Below, in pieces: positions 17,614 through 27,400 of a stretch of 64,000 nt of DNA. The notes beneath the pieces were generated by a model that was not told the DNA's origin, did not search any database, and saw only the letters and a program-made list of their open reading frames with translations. The first letter of the stretch is position 1. The number at the start of each line of letters is the position of its first letter. The translations under genes and the position numbers were made by a program. The DNA lies in the NCBI GenBank assembly GCA_039105265.1, contig JAPFFF010000043.1:744001-808000 (forward strand), in the 5' to 3' direction. This stretch comes from Tritrichomonas musculus (Eukaryota > Parabasalia > Tritrichomonadida > Tritrichomonadidae).

Positions 17614-20148
17614 TTATTCATTTCCTTCCTCTTCCTCCTCTTCATATTGATATTCGTATTCATATTCCACTCTATTTGCTTTTGCAGTTTTCAAGAAAAT
17701 TTCACCTGTAGATCTAATGTACACAAAAAGTGGATAATCACCAACCTCAAGGTTTTCAAGCACTATGTTGTCAGTGAGAACTTTTCCAGCAAATAAAACT
17801 TGGATGGTTGAGTAATCACTGACACTATATTTACTACCAATGAATTGTTGAAAGGTCTTAACGGTCGCCTCTGAATCCAATTCAACAGTTTCCATTTCTT
17901 CATCTAAATTTGTCTTGTAATTGTACTTGATCTTTTGTTCGTTGATTTCCTCCTCTCCTTCTATCTTTATATCTTCAACTGACTGATTTATTGAAAGATT
18001 CTTTTGCGTTTCTTCTAAACGCGAGATGGTCGGCATGAATTTTTTGCGATTTGGTTTTTTTGTAGTTTCTTTTTTCTTATGTGGCTTCTCCTGCTCTGTT
18101 TGAGAATCATGAATACTTTCATTATTATTGCCATTGTCATCACATCTGACCTTTCTCTTTATTTTTTTCTTGCTCTTGCCAAAAGCAACATTGCTGGATG
18201 ATTGGCCAAAATTATTTTTGTTGCCTTTTGCTTGATTTCTTGGTTTGAGAGTCTGACTAAATAAAATTTTTGCTTCTGAACTTGTTAATGAACCACTTTC
18301 TATGAGTAGCCTCGGTTCTTTGTCTTTTGATTCATCTGATTCTTTTGCTTCTCTGTCTATCATTCCATCTGGTTCTTTTGATTCATTGATTTTTGCTGAT
18401 TTCTGTCTAAAGACGTAGAGAACATTGATGCTGTTTCCAATGGCATCCTTCTGTTGTATGCCAGCGAGGATGCCATTTATAGTATCGCTGTTGTTGAGGT
18501 GGACTTTGTCATCTCCGTCTTTGCATTTGAGCTCAATTTTGTAAGGCAAGTTGAGCCTTTCAACAACCATCCCTTTCAGCTCCTGTATGGTCACCGTCTC
18601 ATCAATTTCTTGACTAAACGACTTCTTTTTTGGCTCAATGCTCTCATCAAACACAAATGTTATCCTCACTGATCTTTCAACCGGAGTTGTAGAAATAGTG
18701 ATCTTTGGCTTTGGCTTTCGCTTCGACTTGCTCTGCTGTTGACTTCCGCCTGGCAACGAAGTAGAAACAGCGCCTGGTGAATGCTCAGCTGCGTTTGAGC
18801 CACCAGGCAACGACTTAGAAACCGGCGTTTCTTTAGTCGTTGGTCTTGGTTTTTCGGCGGCAGGCAATGTGACATTATGCGTCTTTTCGTCAGCTTTTGG
18901 AGGATCGAGTCCAGCCGGCTGCTTTGTAATTGACTCTTTTGCTTTTGATAAACCTGGTTCTACTGCACCTGACGTTGCTTTTGCTTTTGATGCATCTGAT
19001 ATTGAAGTACCTGGCGTTGCTTTTTCATTTGGCACAAGTGGCGGCTCTTTTGGAATTGGTGCTTGTCCAGTAACTTTTGTTTTTGACTTACCAACACCGC
19101 TTCCTTTTGGCGAATTAGTTGCTGCCTTATTTTTATCAGCTCGACTTTCTGGAGTTTTTGGTTCTGGCAGCGGAAATCCAGCTGGAAACTTACCAGTGGT
19201 GAAGTAAATGGGACCTTTTGGCAGCAGTGTTCTAAGCTGCACATTAATATCGTGACATCTCACTCCTGCTGGCTCAAGCAGTATGACATCTTCATTTGGA
19301 TCTATGTTAAACTTTTTAACTGATTTAATGAATAACATCGCATCACCGACCGTTGACAAAAAGTCCATTTCCTGGCCGCATTCATTCTGGTTTATATGAA
19401 AAAACTTGTAGATTTTTTTGCCAATCACGTCATATTGCTCACCCTTTTTTATTTGATAAGCAAGTGGCAAAGCTTCCATCACTTTTGTATTTTCTGCTAC
19501 AACCGCTTTTCTCTTCCTTTTGCCACTTTTTGGCTCTGCCTTTTTTTCTTCCTCACGCAACCAGAGAGTAAAACTGATTTGATATTTATTTCCATAATAA
19601 TTCTGAAAAAAAGTGGCGATAGATGAAACTGTTTCACCTTCACAAAAATAAAATTCTTTTTGATCATAGCTGATTGTAACTGCATTTTCTGGTAATTGAA
19701 TTTCAACGCTGACGCCTTCGGGGACTCCTTGTAAATGAAAACCATTGCGAGGAACTTTGATATTCCAGAGATAGAAGGACAGGCTGCTTCTGACTTTATC
19801 AGAAAAAGAAATACCTTTATCAGAAAAAGAAATACTTTTATCTATAATTTTTTTAATAATTTGATTAATAACCAATTTGGACGATTTTTCAATAATAATT
19901 GATTTGCCTTGGAAAAGAAAATTTAAATCTTCAATCGGGTTAATTATTTTAATTTTAAATCGGTGTCCATCTTTGAAAGACGATAATTCTTTTAATGGAT
20001 CGATATTTTCAATTTCAAATTTACTTTCATCAATACCTATTTCTTTGGAAATCTGCTGCTTCAAATCTCCAATTGTTTTACATTTATTATCAACTTGAAT
20101 GCTCTTGAGAAAGGTTTCATCTGATATATAATAAGTAAATTTGGGCAT
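17614..20148 (-). CDS. Large multi-ubiquitin-like-domain protein, 844 aa
   Basis: Several ubiquitin-like folds joined by disordered linkers. An N-terminal Ubl (1-70) has the pattern FTYYISDETFLKSIQV...IGDLKQQISKEIGIDESKFEI. A second is near residues 160-205, another at about 494-590 (VRITFVFDES...TIQELKGMVVERLNL), and a C-terminal one at about 741-825 (ATVKTFQQFIGSKYSVSDYSTIQVLFAGKVL). Residues about 330-490 are Pro/Ser/Lys/Ala-rich, and 640-730 are basic with KKIKRK-type clusters that could direct nuclear entry. The tail is a run of glutamates. No Gly-Gly or enzyme motif is seen, so a scaffold for ubiquitin-pathway proteins is inferred. The Pro/Ala-rich part is GC-richer than its surroundings. 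Confidence 0.72.
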   Translation of the reverse strand: MPKFTYYISDETFLKSIQVDNKCKTIGDLKQQISKEIGIDESKFEIENIDPLKELSSFKDGHRFKIKIINPIEDLNFLFQGKSIIIEKSSKLVINQIIKKIIDKSISFSDKGISFSDKVRSSLSFYLWNIKVPRNGFHLQGVPEGVSVEIQLPENAVTISYDQKEFYFCEGETVSSIATFFQNYYGNKYQISFTLWLREEEKKAEPKSGKRKRKAVVAENTKVMEALPLAYQIKKGEQYDVIGKKIYKFFHINQNECGQEMDFLSTVGDAMLFIKSVKKFNIDPNEDVILLEPAGVRCHDINVQLRTLLPKGPIYFTTGKFPAGFPLPEPKTPESRADKNKAATNSPKGSGVGKSKTKVTGQAPIPKEPPLVPNEKATPGTSISDASKAKATSGAVEPGLSKAKESITKQPAGLDPPKADEKTHNVTLPAAEKPRPTTKETPVSKSLPGGSNAAEHSPGAVSTSLPGGSQQQSKSKRKPKPKITISTTPVERSVRITFVFDESIEPKKKSFSQEIDETVTIQELKGMVVERLNLPYKIELKCKDGDDKVHLNNSDTINGILAGIQQKDAIGNSINVLYVFRQKSAKINESKEPDGMIDREAKESDESKDKEPRLLIESGSLTSSEAKILFSQTLKPRNQAKGNKNNFGQSSSNVAFGKSKKKIKRKVRCDDNGNNNESIHDSQTEQEKPHKKKETTKKPNRKKFMPTISRLEETQKNLSINQSVEDIKIEGEEEINEQKIKYNYKTNLDEEMETVELDSEATVKTFQQFIGSKYSVSDYSTIQVLFAGKVLTDNIVLENLEVGDYPLFVYIRSTGEIFLKTAKANRVEYEYEYQYEEEEEEGNE

Positions 20149-20278
20149 TTTAATATGTCAAAAAAATTTTAATTTCAAATAAAACAACCAAATATATCAT
20201 TAAAAAGTTTAAATAAACGTATATTTATAATTCTATTTTGATTTTTTAAATAAAATGAATAGTTTGAAAGATTTAAGA

Positions 20279-20351
20279 GTGCCACTGGCCCAATGGATAA
20301 GGCGCCTGCCTTCGGAGCAGGAGATTTCAGGTTCGAGTCCTGAGTGGCACG
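20279..20351 (+). tRNA. tRNA-Arg(TCG)
   Basis: 73 nt, intronless. Acceptor GTGCCAC pairs with GTGGCAC; discriminator G. The anticodon arm CCTGC-CTTCGGA-GCAGG gives anticodon TCG, which reads CGA. A-box-like GGCCCAATGG and B-box GGTTCGAGTCC are intact. A run of eight T's at 20353-20361 is the RNA polymerase III terminator. The gene sits in the short gap between the divergent multi-Ubl and ankyrin genes. Confidence 0.96.
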
Positions 20352-20387
20352 CTTTTTTTTTAGAAAATCATAATTATTTTTTTTATA

Positions 20388-21539
20388 ATGAAATCCATTG
20401 ACTATATAAAAGAATATTCTCAAAAAATGAAGGAAATTCAAGAATTAATTCTTAATTTCTTAGATAATGATGATGATCAAGAAGCTCAATATAACAATTT
20501 AATTAAATTAATAAATGATCAAAAAATTCCAAGTGATAAACAAGGATTAAGGACAATTCTTCATTTGATATCAAAAATATGTGATAATTATCATCGATCA
20601 AAACATTTTTTCAACAAAATTGAAAAAGTCATCAAAAATTATCAAAACGAGATTAAAAACAACTTCTCAAATTACGAAATATTCAATATTTTCAAGAATA
20701 ACAAGCGAATTCTTCTCTTTCTTTTTGAAGAGAAGATCGTTATTCCAGACAAATCGCTTTCGTGGATCATTTCACATGGCAAATTCTACGACCAAAAATA
20801 CCCACAATATTTCTATACAGAATTCAAATCATTTTATGACGAGAGCCTAATCAAAGAAATCACATCAAGTACTACTGAAATCCAAAACGATGACTTCGAG
20901 ACGTTTGAAATCAATAGAAAAAGTGGAGAGAACGATAACTACATTTGCAAATTGATTCAAAAAGACTTAGTTGAAAAATTTGTTTCTTTTTACACACGAA
21001 CCAATTTTTCATTATCAAGTACTATTGAGCCGTCGATCTATGAAACTAATGCATTTTTGATCGATAAAAAACCGTCGTTAATTGAATATTCTGCATTTTT
21101 TGGATCAATTCAAATCTTCAAATTTTTGTTTTTAAACAACGTCGAATTGACCTCTTCTTTGTGGCTCTACGTCATTCACGGCCAATGTCTTGACTTGATT
21201 CACTTTCTGGAGGAGAATCATATCCGGCCTCAAAATGAGACATGCAATCAATGCTTCGATGAGTCAATAATTTGCCATCAAGTCGACATCATGAATTACA
21301 TCAAAAACAATTTCTACGAAAAAGAAGGCGAAAACGTTTTTGACCTCTTTTGCCAAAGCCTTCGTTTTTACAACTTCGTTGACTTCTGTAATAATGAGTA
21401 TTCGTTCGATGATAGTTTAACATTTGAAATGTTTTATCAGCTCTGCAAATTCGATTACGTTTCACTTGTCGATCTTCTTTTGAAAAATAAAAAAATTAAA
21501 TTGAATGAGAGAAAAGTTTTTAAATTTTGCATGTTTTGA
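20388..21539 (+). CDS. DUF3447-type ankyrin protein, head portion (383 aa)
   Basis: Matches the trichomonad DUF3447/ankyrin architecture: an N-terminal helical region (MKSIDYIKEYSQKMKEIQELIL), a charged middle, then SLIEYSAFFGSIQIFKFLFLNNVELTSSLWLYVIHGQ, which closely matches the genes at 43.7 kb and 30.5 kb. The open frame ends inside an ankyrin unit (LVDLLLKNKKIKLNERKV) at 21539. Six further ankyrin units with intact 32-36-codon frames lie downstream (21714-23774), separated by AT-rich spacers full of stops. The gene may therefore be a multi-exon gene with atypical introns, or one broken up by spacer insertion. Function: probably protein-protein interaction. ATG start follows a TCATAA box 18 nt upstream. 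Confidence 0.8.
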   Translation: MKSIDYIKEYSQKMKEIQELILNFLDNDDDQEAQYNNLIKLINDQKIPSDKQGLRTILHLISKICDNYHRSKHFFNKIEKVIKNYQNEIKNNFSNYEIFNIFKNNKRILLFLFEEKIVIPDKSLSWIISHGKFYDQKYPQYFYTEFKSFYDESLIKEITSSTTEIQNDDFETFEINRKSGENDNYICKLIQKDLVEKFVSFYTRTNFSLSSTIEPSIYETNAFLIDKKPSLIEYSAFFGSIQIFKFLFLNNVELTSSLWLYVIHGQCLDLIHFLEENHIRPQNETCNQCFDESIICHQVDIMNYIKNNFYEKEGENVFDLFCQSLRFYNFVDFCNNEYSFDDSLTFEMFYQLCKFDYVSLVDLLLKNKKIKLNERKVFKFCMF

Positions 21540-21713
21540 ATAATGTTTATCAATTGATGGGTTTATTAATGGTGTTTTAAAATCAATATTGTTTTTGCTA
21601 ATGTAATTTCAAATTGGTTTTCGTTTTGATAAAATTTCTCAAATATAAAATTTTTTTGAATGAAGTTTTCAATTGAAGCTTTTTTAATGAAATTTTGTTT
21701 TAAAGATTGAGAT

Positions 21714-23774
21714 AAAACACCTTTATATATTGCTTCTGAAAAAGGAAATTCTGAAATTGTTCAGCTCTTGTTATCAATGCCTGATATTGACATCAATGCA
21801 AAATCAATTTTTATTACCAAAATTTTTTATGCAATTTCAAATTTTGTTGGTTTTTAATCACATACATATTTATGTTGTTTCATTACATTCTTAAATATTA
21901 TTTGAATTATATTTCAAAATTCTTTTTTTTCATGAAATATCAATTCTTTTTGTCATGACATTCATTTAATTTTCTAGTCGAATTTCAAAATAGTTATTAA
22001 AAATAAAATTTGAAATTTTTTTTTATGAATGAAATTTAATGAAAATTATTTAACGAAAATACAGCATTACACGTTGCTATTAAAAAAGGAAACATAGAAA
22101 TTGTAAACATTTTATTTAAATATCCAACAATTGATGTTAATGATAAATCAATTATAAATCATTTTATTTTTAATATCATTTAAAATTCAATTGTTTTGAA
22201 TAACATTTTAAAATAATTTTTTGTTTTAATTTCATTTCAATGAAATTGTTTTTAATCCAATTCTCATAAATATTGTTTAATACTGTTTTTAACTCCAATG
22301 TCTTTTTCATACAATTCCAGAAATCTCTTTTAATTCAATTCTTAAACTCATTTTTTCAATCAGTTCCTTTTTCAATAGTTTTTTTTTCATTATATTCCAA
22401 ATTCTGAGTTTTTAAAAGAAGTTTTAATTGAATTTTTAAATGACATTTAAAGCATTTTATGTTTTATTTAATTCCAACAAATTCGATTTAATAGAATTTC
22501 AATTAAAATTTTAATTGATGAAATTTGAATCAAAAAAATTAACAAAACACCTTTATATATTGCGATTGAAAATGAAAATCTAGAGATGGTTAAATTATTA
22601 TTGACAAGAAGAGACATCGAAATAAATGCTACATCAATTCTTATCTCATAATTTTTTTCATACAATTTCAAGTGAAAATTTTAAATGATATTTTAATTTC
22701 TTTTGTTTCAAATGGAATTTTACAATATTTTTTTTTTTAAATGAAATTATAAATTAGTTTTTAATGAGAAAACAGCGTTACATGAAGCAGTCGAAAAAGA
22801 AAATTTGGATATACTAGTTCAACTTTTAATATCAAGACAAGATATTGATATAAATGCAAAATTAGTTTTGAATTTTGTTTCACTAATATCATTTAAGAGC
22901 TTTATATTTTAAATGAAATTTAAAATTGAATTCATTTTTATACAATTGAATCATAACCGTTTTAATGAAATTTCAAATCACTTCATTTTAATGAAATTCA
23001 AAGGTTTATTTTTTTTAATACAATTATATTTTCATTTTTAATGAAATTTCAAAATTCAAATAATTAATGAAATTAAAAAAATCATTTTATTTTTTAAATG
23101 AAGTTACTTAAACATAATATTCTAATAGGATTTTACCAAATGACTTTTTTTTCATAAAATTGAAAAACACTTTTTTTGACGTCATTTTTACATGATTTTG
23201 GCTTATGTAATTTTTTTTATCAATGTTCAATTTATAAAATTTAAAATTATTATTTCTAGTGAAGTTGATCTTTTATTATTCAAAAAACAGCTTTGTATAT
23301 TGCAGTTGAAAAAGGAAATGTTAAAATAGTCCAACTTTTATTATTACAAAAGAATATTGATGTGAATGCAAAATCAATGATTCAAACTTTTTACCTTTCT
23401 AATTACATTTTTGAATCAAGTTTGATTAATTTGATTTCAAAATAAATATATTAATGATATTACTCATTTTATTATTATATGACATTTCAATTATATAATT
23501 CTCATTTCGTTTCAAATATTTTTCTTTTTGAAATAATATTTCAATTTTTTAAATTTTCAAATAGCATTCAAAAACTTTTCACTTTTTCATAAAATTCAAT
23601 TCAATTCATTTGAATGTAATTCATAATCAAACATTTAAATGAAATTTTTATTTGTCAATTCATAAAACAGCATTGCACATTGCAGTTCAAAAAGAAAGTG
23701 TTGATATCATTGAACTTTTATTAAATCATGATGGAATAAACAAAAATGAAACAGATGAAATTTTCTATGTTTAA
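21714..23774 (+). pseudogene. Six isolated ankyrin units downstream of the DUF3447 head
   Basis: Islands at 21714-21809, 22058-22153, 22544-22639, 22769-22867, 23284-23379 and 23664-23774. Each starts (K/N)TPLYIA or (K/N)TALHxA and the first five end D(I/V)NAKS(I)-like; the sixth runs into a stop at 23772. Between them lie 130-420 nt of T/A-rich sequence with repeated TTCAAATT/TGAAATT motifs and stops in all frames. Every island holds one complete ankyrin unit without an internal stop, unusual for random decay. GT...AG boundaries are not visible at matching positions, so ordinary splicing is not supported. Called pseudogene for want of a working gene model. Confidence 0.5.
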
Positions 23775-24106
23775 AATTTAAATCAAGTTATCTTTTTTCA
23801 TATTTAATGATTTTTATGATATATTTTTTTTTGAAGAAGGCCAGTGGAATTAACTGACAAGAATGAAATCAAATGTTTATTCAGCTGAATAATGATTTTA
23901 TACCAATAAAACATTAATATTTAAATTATTTTTTGTTATTATTTATTATATCATATAATTCAGATTGCATATTTTAAATCAAACTAATTTGAATATCGAT
24001 TAAAATTATAAAACTTATTTCATTTGAATGCAATTCTTATATTTTTAAACAACAGTGATAAAATATATGATTTCTCTTAATGAAACCAATTTTTGAAAAA
24101 AATGAC
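23775..24106. other. AT-rich spacer
   Basis: Nothing recognised between the last ankyrin island and the MITE target site. Confidence 0.5.
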
Positions 24107-24114
24107 AATAACTT
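24107..24114. repeat. 8-bp target-site duplication, left copy
   Basis: AATAACTT; identical copy at 24259-24266. Confidence 0.88.
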
Positions 24115-24258
24115 GGCAGACTTTTTTTTTGAACAGTTTGGTGGACCTTTTACAACTTTCAAATTTGAATTTTATTTTGAAAAAATTATATATGCTTTCT
24201 GAAAATTGAATATTGTAAAAGGTCCACCAAACTGTTCAAAAAAAAAAAAAAGTCTACC
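24115..24258. mobile_element. MITE, 144 bp, termini GG(C/T)AGACT, 8-bp TSD
   Basis: The arms read GGCAGACT-T(n)-GAACAGTTTGGTGGACCTTTTACAA-like on the left and the same inverted on the right with GGTAGACT; about 45 bp pair with differences only in the T-run length and one base. Target duplication AATAACTT is exact. The element cannot code. The tip GGTAGACT plus the inner CCTTTTACAA recur in the 711-bp element at 47976-48686, so the two belong to one family. An 8-bp TSD suits hAT-like or related cut-and-paste transposons; the superfamily is not proven. Confidence 0.85.
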
Positions 24259-24266
24259 AATAACTT
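24259..24266. repeat. 8-bp target-site duplication, right copy
   Basis: AATAACTT, matching 24107-24114. Confidence 0.88.
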
Positions 24267-24351
24267 TTTATGAGAAAAAAGAGTTATTCAAAAAGTGTTA
24301 ATTGAGAAAATGAAAATATCTGACAGGTAACTCTTTTTTTTCTCATAAAAA
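24265..24351. terminator. Long hairpin downstream of the membrane-protein gene
   Basis: TTTTTATGAGAAAAAAGAG (from 24265) pairs with CTCTTTTTTTTCTCATAAAAA (to 24351) across about 40 nt. It starts about 50 nt past the stop of the minus-strand gene, so a role in 3' end formation is possible. A remnant MITE next to the first one is the alternative. Confidence 0.4.
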
Positions 24352-24400
24352 AGAGTTAATAATAATAAAACCCATTTAATTATTTATTAAAGAAAATATT

Positions 24401-27400
24401 TTATAAGCCGACACTGTCTTCTTCTCTATCACTCAATTCTTTAGACAAGTTCAACTTCTTCTTATGGAACGCGAAATACCAAATAAGAATCGAAATGATT
24501 GCAATGAGGACAACAGCTCCAACAACAATTCCAATGATTGCGCCAATAGGGAACTTTTTCTTAGAACTTTTTTCAACCACCGAGTACTCGCTTGGTATCT
24601 TTATTGCTCCTGTTGGCAACGATGTCACGTTGAAAAACAAGGAACCATCATTGTTGCATGCAACATCAACAACACGATCATCGCCCTCAAATTCAGAATA
24701 AAAATCAGAACTAAGTTTAACTTTTTCTTTAAAACCGTCACATTCTGACTGATCTTTAAATTTGAGTAAATCACGCGACACTCCAACGAATTGCGAATAG
24801 TCAGTTATATGGTCAATATTGTCACTTTCGCCAATATAATTGAGAGTAAGGCTTTTCGGCTTGTTGTCTCCAGTGAGAAAACCAGGAACAGGCGGAATTG
24901 AAGCCAGTCTATAATTCAAAATCAAGTCTGGATTGTTGGTTATAACTCTGGTGGCAATGAGCGACGATTCAGGACCGAATTCAAATGACTTTTCAACGAC
25001 CAATTCTTGATTATTTATTCTTGCAGCTGTTCCTGTTGACACTTTAACGTCGTCTGTTATGACGGTTTTTGTGTCACCTTTCGAGGAGACCAGCAAACTT
25101 GGACTACTTCCAGTGAAAGTGAGGTTCGTGAAGGAGACATTCAGATTGGTGTAGTTCATCACTTTTCTCTGTGAAATGATTTGTGGATTGACAAACTTGA
25201 CCGATCTTAACTCGTCTGCTTTTCCTTCACCGCTGACTTCGATGTCTTTCTCACTTCTCACGTCGAGCGATTGCAAAGCAACGATTGGAACATCGTTGAC
25301 AACGGCTTTCTCACTTCCAGTGTTGATTTCAAAGCTTCCGAGAACTCTTTCGACTTTAGACCAATTTCCAGTGAAAGTTATAGATTCAACTTCATCACTT
25401 TCATCATCAGATAAAAGTGCCACTTTTGGTTCATTTAAGAACGATTTAATACGCTTGATGAATGACTTTACTCTTTTAGTATTTTCATTGTTTTCAAGCG
25501 TCATCATGCCTGGAATCTCTTTTATTCTCAAGTTTGTTGTAAAGTGAGAATTGACCGAGATTGCCTTGACTTCCAATCCGTCTTCAACAGTTGATTCAGG
25601 GATGTTGAATGAAATGTTAGATGTGTATGAATAAACGATCATTTTCCCTTTAATTTTAGATGCATCAATTGTGTAGTTCACTTTTTCTTTAATCTTGAAT
25701 GTATCGTCGTTTAATATGCCATCCAATCTCAAATGCCAGTAATTCTGCGTGAAGTTTATCTGGTCGACAACGAGCAGATTCAGCGGATCAAATGAAAGAG
25801 GGAAAATCACAAGATCATTGAATTCCAAATCAGCCATTTTCTTGTATGTCACTGATTCAGTCAAAGTTGTCACTGCATTGAAGTCATTCTTAAGTTGTTC
25901 AAGATTCGAGAACGACGAAGAAGCAGCATAAAAGTTCTGGCAATTAATGTGTGTGCCAAAGTAGTCAACATTGGCAACAATGAATGATTGGATGCTGCTG
26001 AATGTAACCGATGCTTTGACCTGATATTTGGAAATCTTAGAGAAGAAGCTTTGATAAATTCGATTCTCTTGAAGCTCGTATTCATCAGATCCGAGCTCGG
26101 TCCAATTCAAAGCATCAAGGTCATCAAACATTTGGTAAATATCAGAGATAGAAGCGGATTTAAAACCAAGAAGAAAGACGTTCGAATCACCTCGAATTCC
26201 ACCCAAGTTGATCGCTTTTCCTTCAGGAAGATCATCGAGAACAACAACGATGAAGTTCTTCGTGATATTGCTTTTGATCTTGCTCGATGCGTCCAAGTCG
26301 GACTCAGTCAAAGTGACGACCAATTCAATCTTCTCGAGGATTTGAATGTAAGTTTCATTTGACGTGTAAAAGATGAATTCAAAGCTCGAGCCAGGAATCG
26401 ATGTTGGCCTGAATCCGATGCATCTTCCATCTTCTGTTTCTTCGAATTCAGAAGTGATGTAAGTGTTTGAAAATGAAGGGACAAAACGTTCAAATATCTC
26501 AACAATTTCTTCATCATCGGGATCGCCGAAAATGCCTCTCAAAATGTTCATTCCGACTCTTGTGTTCCATGACGTTAAATTGCCGATAGAGCCGCTTTTT
26601 GCACAAATGACATTGGAGGTCTTATTGAGGCCATTCTTGTACAGTGCAGTGATTGGGAAATCATTTCTTGCAATAGACAGAGTGCTGACTACATCATCAT
26701 CATCATTGTCATCATCTTCTTCAACAGGAACGATTGTGAGTGGCACAACTTTGTTCTCAAGATCGTTGAGAATGTCGGCAAAATCGCCGATTTTGCTCAA
26801 TGCAAATTTGATATAAAAGTTGGACCATTCACTAACTTTGTCACTTTCTGGCTCTGTAAGTTTGTTGTCAGTGAGATACTCTTCATAGAGCTTCCCAAAC
26901 GACTTCGACAAAGATTCGTAATCAACGCTGTAAGGAACACTGATAACGCCTCCTTCTTGGAAGTTGACTACTGACTTGAAACGCTGAAATGAATTTGAAA
27001 TCCTTTTGTAGACAACTCTTGCATTTCCAATCAGATTCAGTTCATTCATTGCGTTGGCAAAAATGGTCAAATTAGGTGAATTTGCAAATATATAATAATA
27101 GTCATCAAACTGTGCAGTAGTTCCTTCAAATGAAAGCGATGCTTCACCTTCATTTTCAATGGTCAGGTTGTCAACAAATTGTACATAGTTGTCCATGATG
27201 TAAAAGGACGAACTTCTCTCAGCGAGATAGAGAGTCGTTCTTGAAAAATCGTTGACTGGATAGTTTTTGGCCTTGAAGACAAATGGGCCATCAATGCGGA
27301 ACCTTTTGTGATAACTTGAGACATATGAACCGTTTTCTAGAAAATAACCGGCAATTTCACTTTTTGTGACAATTGGCCAATTTCCTTCAATTATTGGTAA

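Noticed and set aside
22468-22671. Minus-strand 67-codon frame across an ankyrin island
   Set aside because: Shadow of the plus-strand ankyrin unit and its AT-rich flanks.
21510-23660. Ordinary GT-AG introns between ankyrin islands
   Set aside because: No consistent GT at the 3' side of the islands and no trichomonad donor or branch motif at matching places. AACAG before some islands is part of the Lys-Thr-Ala codons.
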